A stretch of DNA of 10,005 bases from Lachnospiraceae bacterium UBA5895 (GCA_002431915.1 DJEP01000060.1:1-10005); one strand, 5' to 3'; positions 1 to 7,494 are shown, numbered from the stretch's first letter. Notes: a model not told the origin generated them from the letters alone. Translations and numbers: made by a program.

Positions 1-8
1 AATCACCG

Positions 9-14
9 CCTCCT
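9..14 (-). promoter_or_regulatory. Possible ribosome binding site of a divergent gene beyond the left edge
   Basis: On the minus strand these bases read AGGAGG, a full Shine-Dalgarno core. Eight more bases (CGGTGATT) follow before the window ends, so a start codon immediately outside would have normal spacing. This suggests a gene transcribed leftward, away from the rsmH operon. No start codon is visible. The same bases also form the left arm of a short hairpin (CTCCTA 10-15 with TAGGAG 25-30), so this could instead be a structural signal. Confidence 0.3.
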
Positions 15-55
15 ACTCGATTATTAGGAGTCCGGACAGATTCTGATATCGGAAG

Positions 56-85
56 TGGACAAGGCTGCCCGGAATGGGATATAAT
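56..85 (+). promoter_or_regulatory. Likely sigma-A promoter of the rsmH-orf-dnaE operon
   Basis: A -35 hexamer TGGACA (56-61, one mismatch to TTGACA) is followed by an 18-base spacer and a perfect -10 hexamer TATAAT (80-85). Transcription would start near base 92, about 90 bases before the rsmH start. The -10 box overlaps the left end of repeat copy A, so most of that repeat would form the 5' untranslated leader. The call rests only on hexamer match and position. Confidence 0.5.
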
Positions 86-163
86 GATGTCGGGTTGTAA
101 GAGTGCGAAGCACGAAACAATCCGTAGACATCAAAGTTGGGGACTTTTGACCCCGACATCATA
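83..163 (+). repeat. Repeat copy A, a short internally deleted copy with terminal inverted repeats
   Basis: The ends form a perfect 11-base inverted repeat, ATGATGTCGGG (84-94) against CCCGACATCAT (152-162). The stretch from about 100 to 163 is a close match to the 3' part of copy B and to the reverse complement of the start of copy C. It shares the GTGC-NNN-GCAC mini-hairpin (103-113), the AACAATCCGTAG motif and a terminal hairpin, GTTGGGG (136-142) pairing with CCCCGAC (151-157). Compared with copy C it lacks about 150 internal bases. It lies in the leader of the rsmH operon, overlapping the predicted -10 box. It could be a MITE-like element or a structured leader RNA. Confidence 0.7.
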
Positions 164-184
164 CTGGTTTGAAATGAGGTAATC

Positions 185-1246
185 ATGGGAATGGATCAGG
201 AACAGACACCCCATAAGCGCAGAGTGCGGTATAAGGGAAAATATCCTAAAAAATACGAGGAAAAATATAAAGAATTACAGCCGGAAAAATACAGAGATAC
301 CATTGCCCATGTCATCAGCAAAGGCAATACTCCCGCAGGCATGCATATCTCCATTATGGTAAAGGAGATCCTGGATTTCCTGAAGATCCAGCCGGGAGAG
401 ACCGGATTCGACGCGACACTGGGGTACGGCGGACATACAAAGGCTATGTTAGAACAGCTTCAGGGCTGCGGACATATTTATGCTACGGATGTGGACCCGG
501 AAGAGTCTGCCAAGACGAGAAAACGGCTGGCAGAGGTCGGATATGGAGAGGATATTCTGACGATTAAATTACAGAATTTCTGTACCATAGATGAGATTGC
601 AAAAGAAGTCGGTGGCTTTGATTTTATCCTGGCGGATCTGGGCGTATCCTCCATGCAGATCGACAATCCGGAGAGAGGCTTTTCTTTTAAGGTGGACGGA
701 CCGTTAGACCTTCGACTGAACCAGACACAGGGTATCAGTGCGGCCAAACGCTTAGATACCATCAGCAGGGAAGAACTGGCGGGAATGCTCTATGAGAATT
801 CCGATGAGCCCTACTGCGAGGAACTGGCGAAGGCAATCACCGATGAGATCCGTAAGGGACACCGGATTGACACCACGACGAGGTTAAGAGAAGTGATTGA
901 GAAGACACTGGATTTTCTCCCGGAAAAGGAGAAAAAAGATACGATTAAGAAGACCTGTCAGAGAACGTTCCAGGCTCTGCGTATTGACGTGAACCGTGAA
1001 TTTGAAGTACTGTATGAGTTCATGGAAAAACTGCCCGGAGCCTTAAAACCCGGCGGAAGAGTTGCCATTCTGACTTTCCATTCCGGCGAGGACAAACTGG
1101 TGAAGCAGGCACTGAGGGAAGGTTATCGCAACGGTATCTATGCAGACTATGCCAAGGATGTGATCCGACCCTCCGCGGAGGAATGTGTACAGAACGGCAG
1201 AGCCCGCTCCACGAAAATGCGCTGGGCAATCCGGGCGGAAGAATAA
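185..1246 (+). CDS. rsmH: RsmH-family 16S rRNA (cytosine-N4) methyltransferase, second-type paralogue with N-terminal extension
   Basis: This 353-residue protein belongs to the RsmH (MraW) family, which uses S-adenosylmethionine to methylate N4 of C1402 in 16S rRNA at the decoding centre. Visible family motifs are the SAM-binding DATLGYGGHT (76-85), an acidic residue in ATDVDP (101-105), DLGVSSMQID (151-160), RGFSFKVDGPLDLRL (164-178), ALRIDVNREFEVL (264-276), GGRVAILTFHSGEDK (290-304) and the C-terminal GRARSTKMR (338-346). HSGED replaces the usual HSLED. Residues 1-47 extend beyond the usual family start and are rich in Lys and Tyr. The ATG at 185 follows GAGGT (176-180) closely; an ATG at 191 is the alternative start. 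The gene is not in a mur/fts division cluster but leads an operon with dnaE, as in the second RsmH copy of some Lachnospiraceae, so a canonical copy probably exists elsewhere. The family call is firm; the exact substrate of this copy is inferred. Confidence 0.9.
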   Translation: MGMDQEQTPHKRRVRYKGKYPKKYEEKYKELQPEKYRDTIAHVISKGNTPAGMHISIMVKEILDFLKIQPGETGFDATLGYGGHTKAMLEQLQGCGHIYATDVDPEESAKTRKRLAEVGYGEDILTIKLQNFCTIDEIAKEVGGFDFILADLGVSSMQIDNPERGFSFKVDGPLDLRLNQTQGISAAKRLDTISREELAGMLYENSDEPYCEELAKAITDEIRKGHRIDTTTRLREVIEKTLDFLPEKEKKDTIKKTCQRTFQALRIDVNREFEVLYEFMEKLPGALKPGGRVAILTFHSGEDKLVKQALREGYRNGIYADYAKDVIRPSAEECVQNGRARSTKMRWAIRAEE

Positions 1247-1281
1247 ACGAACCGACAGACAAGAACAAAGGAGGTGTGAGA

Positions 1282-1656
1282 ATGACTGTCATGGATTTTA
1301 TCAATGCACACAGGGAAGATATGGAGCCCTGCGAGTGCGTGATCCTGCCGGACGGCAGTGTAGAGGAACCGCAGCCTTCTCATATCAAAAAACTGGAAGA
1401 AATCTCCGGCGAAGATAAATTGACGTTAAACAGCCGCATGGAGAAAAATATGGAACCCCTATTTTTCATGGTGGAGTATACCGGCTGTATGTTAGTATGG
1501 AGCACCCGTGTAGTGGTGCCTTCCCACCCCACAGCGGCACAGGAAGAGACACTGGAGAACCTGTATTTTGCGGCCATGCTTGCCCCAGGTTATCACAGGG
1601 AACAGGTAGGATCGACTTACGAGGAATGTGTGAAAAAAGCAAAGGAACTTCATTAG
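1282..1656 (+). CDS. Hypothetical protein of 124 residues between rsmH and dnaE
   Basis: I do not recognise this family. The chosen ATG at 1282 follows AAAGGAGGTG (1268-1277), the strongest ribosome binding site nearby. The frame stays open upstream to 1183, but that start would overlap rsmH and lacks such a site. The product is acidic in its first half, with an early segment CECVILPDGSVEEP (17-30) and a central hydrophobic strand-like stretch FFMVEYTGCMLVWSTRVVVP (61-80). The C-terminal part is helix-like (88-100 and 112-123). It has no signal peptide or clear membrane segment and is probably a small cytosolic alpha/beta protein. It lies 35 bases after rsmH and 15 bases before dnaE, so it is almost certainly co-transcribed with both. 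Its function is unknown; its position hints at a link to replication or translation but proves none. Confidence 0.8.
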   Translation: MTVMDFINAHREDMEPCECVILPDGSVEEPQPSHIKKLEEISGEDKLTLNSRMEKNMEPLFFMVEYTGCMLVWSTRVVVPSHPTAAQEETLENLYFAAMLAPGYHREQVGSTYEECVKKAKELH

Positions 1657-1671
1657 AAAGGGAACAGAAAA

Positions 1672-4600
1672 ATGGCATTTACCCATCTTCATGTCCATAC
1701 AGAATATTCTTTGCTGGATGGATCCAATAAGATTAAAGAATATGTAGCCAGAGTCAAGGAACTGGGCATGAACAGCGCGGCAATCACCGACCATGGTGTT
1801 ATGTATGGTGTCATTGATTTCTACCGTGCGGCAAGGGAAGCAGGAATTAAGCCGATCCTGGGCTGTGAGGTGTATGTGGCTCCGAACTCCCGTTTTGACA
1901 AGGAACTGACCGGCGGCGAGGATCGTTACCATCATCTGGTGCTGTTAGCGGAGAACAATACCGGCTATGCGAACCTGATGAAGATCGTCAGCCGCGGTTT
2001 TACCGAAGGCTATTATTATAAACCCCGTGTGGATATGGAAGTATTGCAGGAGTTCCATGAGGGTATCATTGCGCTGTCGGCGTGTCTTGCGGGAGAAGTG
2101 CCCCGCTTTATTTTAAAGGGCATGACGGAAGAGGCGAGAATGGCGGCCCGTAAGTATGAGGCATGCTTTGGCAAGGGCAATTATTTTCTGGAATTACAGG
2201 ATCACGGCATCCCGGAACAGCGCACGGTGAATATGGAATTGCTTCAGATGAGCAGGGAACTGGACATCCCCTTAGTGACCACCAACGATGTGCACTACAC
2301 CTATGCAGAGGATGCAATTCCCCATGATATCCTGTTGTGTCTACAGACAGGTAAAAAGCTGGCGGACGAGGATCGTATGCGCTACGAGGGCGGTCAGTAT
2401 TATGTCAAGAGCGAAGAGGAAATGAAGGGACTGTTCCCCTATGCCTGGGAGGCGGTGGAGAATACCCAGAGGATCGCGGATCGCTGTAACGTGGAGATCG
2501 AATTCGGCGTCACGAAGCTGCCGAAATACGATGTGCCGGAAGGATACGATTCCTGGAGCTATCTGAATAAACTTTGCGATGACGGACTGACGGAACGTTA
2601 CGGCGATGGCAATCAGCCCGCCGGAGAGACCGGACAGACCCTGCGGGAGCGCCTGGACTATGAGCTTGGCGTTATTCAGAGAATGGGATATGTGGACTAC
2701 TTCCTGATCGTGTGGGATTTCATTAACTATGCGAAGGAACACGGGATCCCCGTAGGACCGGGACGAGGCTCCGCGGCTGGAAGTATTGTGGCTTATTGCC
2801 TGAAGATTACCAACATCGATCCGATTCATTATAATCTGCTGTTTGAACGATTCCTGAACCCGGAGCGTGTCTCCATGCCCGATATTGACGTGGACTTCTG
2901 CTTCGAACGCAGGCAGGAAGTCATCGATTATGTAGGCAGAAAATACGGCAATGATAAGGTGGTGCAGATCGTTACCTTCGGTACCCTGGCGGCTAAAGGT
3001 GTCATCCGCGATGTGGGACGTGTCATGGATCTGCCCTATGCTTTCGTGGATTCCATAGCCAAAATGGTGCCAAACGAACTGAATATTACCTTGAACAAGG
3101 CGCTGGAAATGAACCCGGAGTTCCGCAAGCTCTACCGGGAGGATGAGCAGGTACATCACCTGATCGATATGTGCAAACGTCTGGAAGGACTGCCCAGACA
3201 CACCTCCATGCACGCGGCGGGCGTAGTCATCTGTCAGAAGTCGGCGGATGAATTTGTACCCCTGTCCCGGGGCTCCGACGGTTCCATCGTCACTCAGTTC
3301 ACCATGACGACACTGGAAGAACTGGGACTTCTGAAAATGGATTTCCTGGGGTTACGTACCCTGACCGTGATCCATGATGCGGTGAAATTCATCGAGAATA
3401 CCACCGGCAGACACATTGATGTGGATGCCATTGATTATAACGACCCGAAAGTACTGGCTTCCATCGGAACCGGCAGAACGGAAGGCGTGTTCCAGTTGGA
3501 AAGCGGAGGAATGAAAAGCTTCATGAAGGAACTGCGCCCCCAGAATCTGGAGGATGTGGTGGCAGGTATTTCCCTGTACCGTCCGGGTCCCATGGATTTT
3601 ATCCCTAAATATATTCAGGGTAAGAACCATCCGGATGCCGTGACCTATGCCTGTCCTCAGCTGGAGCCGATCTTAAAGCCCACCTACGGCTGTATCGTGT
3701 ACCAGGAGCAGGTAATGCAGATCGTTCGTGATCTGGCGGGATATACCCTGGGACGAAGCGATCTGGTGCGCCGTGCCATGAGTAAGAAAAAACAGGCGGT
3801 CATGGAAAAAGAGCGGGCAAACTTCATCTACGGCAACCCCGAGGAGAATGTCCCCGGCTGTATCGCCAACGGCATTGACGAGCAGACGGCAGGGCAGATC
3901 TACGATATGATGATGGATTTTGCCAAGTATGCGTTTAACAAGTCCCATGCGGCATGCTATGCGGTGGTGGCTTACCAGACGGCGTATTTGAAATACTATT
4001 ATCCCGTGGAGTTCATGGCGGCTCTGATGACTTCCGTCATTGACAACCCGAAAAAAGTATCGGAGTATATTTTAAACTGCCGAAATATGGACATCGCTAT
4101 CCTGCCCCCGGATGTAAATGCGGGAGAAGCCGGATTCTCCGTGGCAGACGGCAAGATTCGTTATGCCCTGACGGCCATCAAGGGTGTGGGACGACCGGTT
4201 ATCGACAGCCTGGTGCAGGAACGTAAGGAGAGAGGTCCTTTCACGAATCTGAAGGACTTCATCACCCGTATGTCCGATAAAAAAGAGATGAACAAGCGTG
4301 CCATTGAGAATCTGATCAAGGCGGGAGCCATGGATGGACTGGGCGGCACGAGAAAACAGTTCATGAGCGTCTATGTGCAGATCGCTGACCATATTGCCCA
4401 TGACAAGAAGAACAACCTGGCAGGGCAGATTTCCCTGTTTGATATCGCGGGCGAAGAGGACAAGGAAGAATTTGATATCCGGATGCCGAATGTAGGCGAA
4501 TACAGCAAGGAAATGCTGCTTGGCTTCGAGAAAGAGGTTTTGGGTGTCTATGTCAGCGGTCATCCCTTAGAGGAATACCAGGAGCTGTGGCAGAACTGCA

Positions 4601-5367
4601 TCAGCAATACCGCCGGAGACTTCGCACTGGATGAAGAGTCCGGAGAGGTGGAACTGGTGAAGGATCAGGCGAATGCGGTCATCGGCGGACTGATCGCCGA
4701 CAAGAATGTAAAATACACCAAGAACGACAAGATCATGGCATTTTTAAATGTGGAAGATCTGATCGGCAATGTGGAGGTCGTGGTATTTCCGCAGGTGTAT
4801 GAGCGCTACAGCACATTGCTTACAGAGGATGCCAAAGTGTTTATCCGGGGCAGAGTGTCGCTGGAGGAAGACAAGGACGGCAAGCTGATCTGCGACCAGA
4901 TCATCAGCTTTGATGATGCCCAGGCAGCCAGAGCGGCGAACCAGCCGCTGTTCCCGAGAAGCTACGGCGGGCGCGGCGGCTATGGCAGCGGAAACAGCAG
5001 CACCGGCGGATACCGGAATGCCGGGAACGGGCAATATTTGGGTGGCGCAACGGGACAGTCACAGTCCGGGCAGCAGAATGCCGGAACCCAGCAGAAAAAA
5101 GGGATGCCGGCGGGAGCCTGGATCCAGTTCCCCAACATGGAAGCCTATAAGGAGCGCGAGCAGGAGCTTCTGCAGACCATAGCGGATTCCGACGGCAATG
5201 ATGATGTGGTGATCTTCCTGCGGGATACGAAAAACTACAAGATCCTGCCTGCAAATCTCCGGGTCAGAGCCGATGAAGCATTAATGGAAAAGCTTACATC
5301 CCGGTTTGGAAAAGAAAATGTTAAATTTATAACGAAACCTATTGAAAACCGCTCAAAAATAGATTAA
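1672..5367 (+). CDS. dnaE: DNA polymerase III subunit alpha (DnaE)
   Basis: This C-family replicative DNA polymerase has 1231 residues. It begins with a PHP domain with HLHVHTEYSLLDG (5-17) and TDHG (39-42). The polymerase core follows, with the glycine-rich GRGSAAGS (364-371), the catalytic pair in PDIDVDF (403-409; D404 and D406) and the third aspartate in KMDFLGLRTLT (D557). Further on are a helix-hairpin-helix around AIKGVG (835-840), a beta-clamp-binding motif QISLFD (919-924) and an OB fold at roughly 1000-1080. A Gly/Asn/Gln/Ser-rich linker covers about 1097-1143, then a conserved-looking C-terminal domain (1144-1231). There is no inserted 3'-5' exonuclease domain, which separates it from PolC. 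Many Clostridia carry both enzymes, so this may be the partner polymerase to a PolC elsewhere. The ATG at 1672 sits behind a modest GAAAGGG site, 15 bases after the preceding gene. It is the last gene of the operon. Confidence 0.97.
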   Translation: MAFTHLHVHTEYSLLDGSNKIKEYVARVKELGMNSAAITDHGVMYGVIDFYRAAREAGIKPILGCEVYVAPNSRFDKELTGGEDRYHHLVLLAENNTGYANLMKIVSRGFTEGYYYKPRVDMEVLQEFHEGIIALSACLAGEVPRFILKGMTEEARMAARKYEACFGKGNYFLELQDHGIPEQRTVNMELLQMSRELDIPLVTTNDVHYTYAEDAIPHDILLCLQTGKKLADEDRMRYEGGQYYVKSEEEMKGLFPYAWEAVENTQRIADRCNVEIEFGVTKLPKYDVPEGYDSWSYLNKLCDDGLTERYGDGNQPAGETGQTLRERLDYELGVIQRMGYVDYFLIVWDFINYAKEHGIPVGPGRGSAAGSIVAYCLKITNIDPIHYNLLFERFLNPERVSMPDIDVDFCFERRQEVIDYVGRKYGNDKVVQIVTFGTLAAKGVIRDVGRVMDLPYAFVDSIAKMVPNELNITLNKALEMNPEFRKLYREDEQVHHLIDMCKRLEGLPRHTSMHAAGVVICQKSADEFVPLSRGSDGSIVTQFTMTTLEELGLLKMDFLGLRTLTVIHDAVKFIENTTGRHIDVDAIDYNDPKVLASIGTGRTEGVFQLESGGMKSFMKELRPQNLEDVVAGISLYRPGPMDFIPKYIQGKNHPDAVTYACPQLEPILKPTYGCIVYQEQVMQIVRDLAGYTLGRSDLVRRAMSKKKQAVMEKERANFIYGNPEENVPGCIANGIDEQTAGQIYDMMMDFAKYAFNKSHAACYAVVAYQTAYLKYYYPVEFMAALMTSVIDNPKKVSEYILNCRNMDIAILPPDVNAGEAGFSVADGKIRYALTAIKGVGRPVIDSLVQERKERGPFTNLKDFITRMSDKKEMNKRAIENLIKAGAMDGLGGTRKQFMSVYVQIADHIAHDKKNNLAGQISLFDIAGEEDKEEFDIRMPNVGEYSKEMLLGFEKEVLGVYVSGHPLEEYQELWQNCISNTAGDFALDEESGEVELVKDQANAVIGGLIADKNVKYTKNDKIMAFLNVEDLIGNVEVVVFPQVYERYSTLLTEDAKVFIRGRVSLEEDKDGKLICDQIISFDDAQAARAANQPLFPRSYGGRGGYGSGNSSTGGYRNAGNGQYLGGATGQSQSGQQNAGTQQKKGMPAGAWIQFPNMEAYKEREQELLQTIADSDGNDDVVIFLRDTKNYKILPANLRVRADEALMEKLTSRFGKENVKFITKPIENRSKID

Positions 5368-5370
5368 AAT
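5342..5370 (+). promoter_or_regulatory. Likely pfkA promoter overlapping the end of dnaE
   Basis: TTGAAA (5342-5347) and TAAAAT (5365-5370) are separated by exactly 17 bases, and each has one mismatch to the sigma-A consensus. The pair spans the last codons and stop of dnaE and would start transcription near 5377, about 45 bases before pfkA. No terminator is visible between dnaE and pfkA, so read-through from dnaE is also possible. Confidence 0.45.
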
Positions 5371-5422
5371 AAACAATTGAGAAAAGAAAACTATTCGTTC
5401 GTTTACTTAGGAGGTAACAGTC

Positions 5423-6397
5423 ATGGCAAAAGAGATTAAGACGATCGGCGTATTGACCAGCGGCGGTGATGCACCGGGAATGAACGCTGCTATCCGTGCA
5501 GTTGTTCGTACAGCCATTGCAAGAGGACTGAAAGTTAAAGGTATCAAAAAAGGTTATCAGGGTCTTTTGAATGAAGAGATCATAGATATGGAAGCCAAGG
5601 ATGTGTCCGATATCATCCAGCGTGGTGGTACCATTCTTGGAACCGCACGTTGCCTGGAGTTCAAGGAAGCGGAAGGACAGAAGAAGGGCGCTGAGATCTG
5701 CAGAAAGCACGATATCGACGGTATCGTAGTCATCGGTGGTGACGGTTCCTATCGTGGTGCGCAAGCTCTGTCCAGACTGGGCATCAATACCATTGGGCTT
5801 CCCGGAACCATCGACCTGGATATCGCTTGTACCGAGTACACCATCGGTTTCGATACCGCAGTGAACACTGCAATGCAGGCAATCGATAAGGTTAAGGATA
5901 CCTCTTCCTCTCATGAGAGATGTAGTATCATCGAGGTAATGGGCAGAAATGCCGGATATATTGCTCTGTGGTGCGGTATTGCCAACGGTGCCGAGGATAT
6001 CCTGCTTCCCGAGAAGTACGATTACAACGAACAGAATATTATCAATAATATCATTACCAACCGTAAGCATGGTAAGACCCATCATATCATCGTCAATGCC
6101 GAGGGAATCGGACATTCCACTTCCATGGCGCGTCGTATCGAGGCAGCTACCGGTATTGAGACCCGTGCTACGATCTTAGGTTACATGCAGCGTGGCGGAA
6201 GTCCTACTGCAAAGGATCGTTACTATGCATCTATCATGGGTGCTTACGCAGTAGACATTATGTTGGAAGGCAAGACCAATCGTGTCGTTGGTTACCAGCA
6301 CGGTGAGTTCATCGATTTCGATATCGAGGAAGCACTGCAGATGGAGAAGGGCATCAACGAGTACCAGTTCGAGATATCTCATCTGCTGTCCATCTAA
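5423..6397 (+). CDS. pfkA: ATP-dependent 6-phosphofructokinase
   Basis: This 324-residue protein has the normal length for bacterial PfkA. It phosphorylates fructose 6-phosphate to fructose 1,6-bisphosphate, the committed step of glycolysis, in the cytosol. It shows the N-terminal SGGDAPGMNA (13-22), the ATP-binding GGDGS (105-109) and the active-site PGTIDLD (127-133) with catalytic Asp131. SSSHERCSIIEVMGR (161-175) and QRGGSP follow. Gly in GGDGS and Gly in PGTID point to ATP rather than pyrophosphate as phosphate donor. Two usual residues differ. The motif normally read PGTIDND has Leu132 in place of Asn, and LGHxQRGG has Tyr in place of the substrate-phosphate-binding His. Both may be lineage features. 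The ATG follows AGGAGGTAAC with good spacing. The gene has its own likely promoter and a strong terminator, so it can act as a single transcription unit. Confidence 0.96.
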   Translation: MAKEIKTIGVLTSGGDAPGMNAAIRAVVRTAIARGLKVKGIKKGYQGLLNEEIIDMEAKDVSDIIQRGGTILGTARCLEFKEAEGQKKGAEICRKHDIDGIVVIGGDGSYRGAQALSRLGINTIGLPGTIDLDIACTEYTIGFDTAVNTAMQAIDKVKDTSSSHERCSIIEVMGRNAGYIALWCGIANGAEDILLPEKYDYNEQNIINNIITNRKHGKTHHIIVNAEGIGHSTSMARRIEAATGIETRATILGYMQRGGSPTAKDRYYASIMGAYAVDIMLEGKTNRVVGYQHGEFIDFDIEEALQMEKGINEYQFEISHLLSI

Positions 6398-6404
6398 TTC
6401 AATA

Positions 6405-6420
6405 GTTCAGACATCTGAAC
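6405..6420. repeat. Perfect short inverted repeat after pfkA
   Basis: GTTCAGA (6405-6411) and TCTGAAC (6414-6420) are exact complements with a two-base centre, eight bases after the pfkA stop. It is not followed by a T tract, so it is not a terminator by itself. It may be a protein-binding palindrome or may protect the 3' end of the mRNA. Confidence 0.4.
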
Positions 6421-6433
6421 AGACACGAAGACA

Positions 6434-6470
6434 AAGGCGTTTCCCATTGCGTGGAAGCGCCTTGTTGTTT
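6434..6470 (+). terminator. Rho-independent terminator of pfkA
   Basis: AAGGCGTTTCC (6434-6444) pairs with GGAAGCGCCTT (6453-6463) through 11 base pairs, one of them G-U, with an eight-base loop. A T-rich tail GTTGTTT (6464-6470) follows. It lies 37 bases after the pfkA stop. Confidence 0.85.
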
Positions 6471-6672
6471 ATAATATGATATAATGAGCGCAAGTGAGCC
6501 AGAGGGAGCTTGCTCACTCTCGGCGAACGGCGAAGTGATTGAGCATAAAAATATGCGAATAGAGGGTAGGAGACTATGTGCCAGTGGCACATGTCTAGCA
6601 CGGATCGGAGCGGAGAAGTGGGAGTGCGTAGCACGGAACAATCCGTAGGCATCAAAGTCGGGAGATTTGAGG
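6470..6672 (+). repeat. Repeat copy B, upstream of the RNA methyltransferase gene
   Basis: Bases 6540-6670 match the reverse complement of 7551-7680 (copy C) almost base for base, with a few substitutions, a one-base indel and a five-base indel. The left end, TATAATATGAT, resembles the outer end of copy C. The right terminal repeat is degraded and runs into the leader of the next gene. Internal hairpins are AGAC-T-ATGTGCCA (6571-6583) pairing with TGGCACATGTCT (6585-6596), GTGC-GTA-GCAC, and CGGA-ACAA-TCCG. Two perfect TATAAT hexamers (6470-6475, 6480-6485) lie at the left end, but neither has a convincing -35 box. The copy fills most of the 293-base gap between pfkA and the next gene. Confidence 0.75.
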
Positions 6673-6690
6673 AGCGGTTGGCAGGCAGAT

Positions 6691-7494
6691 ATGATCATAA
6701 GCAATAACAATGCAAAAGTAAAACAGGTCGTGCAGTGGATGGCAAAGGCGAAGGAGCGCCGCAAGGATCATGTATTCCTGGCGGAAGGCATCAGAATGTG
6801 CGAGGAAGCCCCGGTCAAAAGTGTAAGAGAAGTCTATCTCACGGAAGAACTGGAGCAGAAGATCAGACAGAATGCCCAAAACGGCGATACCACATTCTGG
6901 AACAAGCTGCAGCAGACCGGCTACGAGACCGTATCCCCGGAAGTTTTCGCCAAAATGGCAGATACTCAGACTCCCCAGGGAATCCTCACGGTGCTGGAGC
7001 AGCCATCCTATGATCTGGGACAGCTTCTGGAGCAACCGGATCCGTTATTTTTGATTTTGGAGAATTTACAGGACCCCGGGAACCTGGGAACCATGATCCG
7101 TACCGGAGAAGGGGCAGGGATAACGGGTGTTATTATGAACAGCCAGACCGTGGATATCTTCAATCCAAAGACTATCCGTGCTACCATGGGTTCCATCTTC
7201 CGGGTACCTTTCGTGTATGTGCCGGAGTTATCCCCGGTACTTACGCAGATGCATGAAAAAGGGATCCGTACCTACGCAGCACACCTGAAAGGCAAGGAAT
7301 ATTATGACAGCTTTTCCTTCCGGGAGCCCACCGCATTCCTCATTGGCAACGAGGGAAACGGGTTGTCCAGGGAGATCTCCGACCAGGCGGGGCAGTACCT
7401 CAAGATCCCCATGGAGGGGAAGGTGGAATCCCTGAATGCTTCGATTGCTGCGGCACTTTTGATGTACGAAGCCCACAGACAGCGCAGCCTGTGA
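6691..7494 (+). CDS. TrmH/SpoU-family RNA 2'-O-ribose methyltransferase
   Basis: This 267-residue protein is a SPOUT-class, SAM-dependent enzyme expected to methylate a ribose 2'-OH in rRNA or tRNA. The N-terminal part (about 1-100) has the substrate-binding pattern of this family, including KAKERRKDHVFLAEGIRM (19-36). The catalytic knot domain shows LENLQDPGNLGTMIRT (123-138), FNPKTIRATMGSIFRVP (157-173) and the SAM-binding knot IGNEGNGLS (218-226) plus ESLNASIAAALLMYE (246-260). The conserved Asn, Arg and Glu of the motifs are present. I chose the ATG at 6691 because the protein then starts MIISNNNAKVK, as family members do. An in-frame TTG at 6667 would add eight residues from repeat-derived sequence. 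A weak ribosome site GAGGAG (6669-6674) lies 16 bases upstream, so initiation may be inefficient. The target nucleotide cannot be read from the sequence. The gene is bracketed by repeats B and C. Confidence 0.92.
   Translation: MIISNNNAKVKQVVQWMAKAKERRKDHVFLAEGIRMCEEAPVKSVREVYLTEELEQKIRQNAQNGDTTFWNKLQQTGYETVSPEVFAKMADTQTPQGILTVLEQPSYDLGQLLEQPDPLFLILENLQDPGNLGTMIRTGEGAGITGVIMNSQTVDIFNPKTIRATMGSIFRVPFVYVPELSPVLTQMHEKGIRTYAAHLKGKEYYDSFSFREPTAFLIGNEGNGLSREISDQAGQYLKIPMEGKVESLNASIAAALLMYEAHRQRSL

Noticed and set aside
3..182. An open plus-strand frame from the left edge to a stop at 180-182
   Set aside because: It runs through the promoter and the inverted-repeat element A and its peptide looks like no protein I know. 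It is probably open by chance.
1183..1281. Upstream extension of the 124-residue protein to an ATG at 1183
   Set aside because: It would overlap the end of rsmH and ignore the strong AAAGGAGGTG site placed just before the ATG at 1282.
2341..3213. Long minus-strand open frame of 290 codons inside dnaE
   Set aside because: It lies entirely antisense to conserved DnaE polymerase motifs, has no recognisable domain and reflects codon composition.
5377..5407. TTGAGA at 5377 as an alternative -35 for pfkA
   Set aside because: No acceptable -10 hexamer lies 16-18 bases downstream. The TTGAAA-N17-TAAAAT pair slightly upstream is far better.
5339..6115. Minus-strand open frame of 258 codons over pfkA
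   Set aside because: It is antisense to a fully conserved phosphofructokinase, with no ribosome site or recognisable motif.
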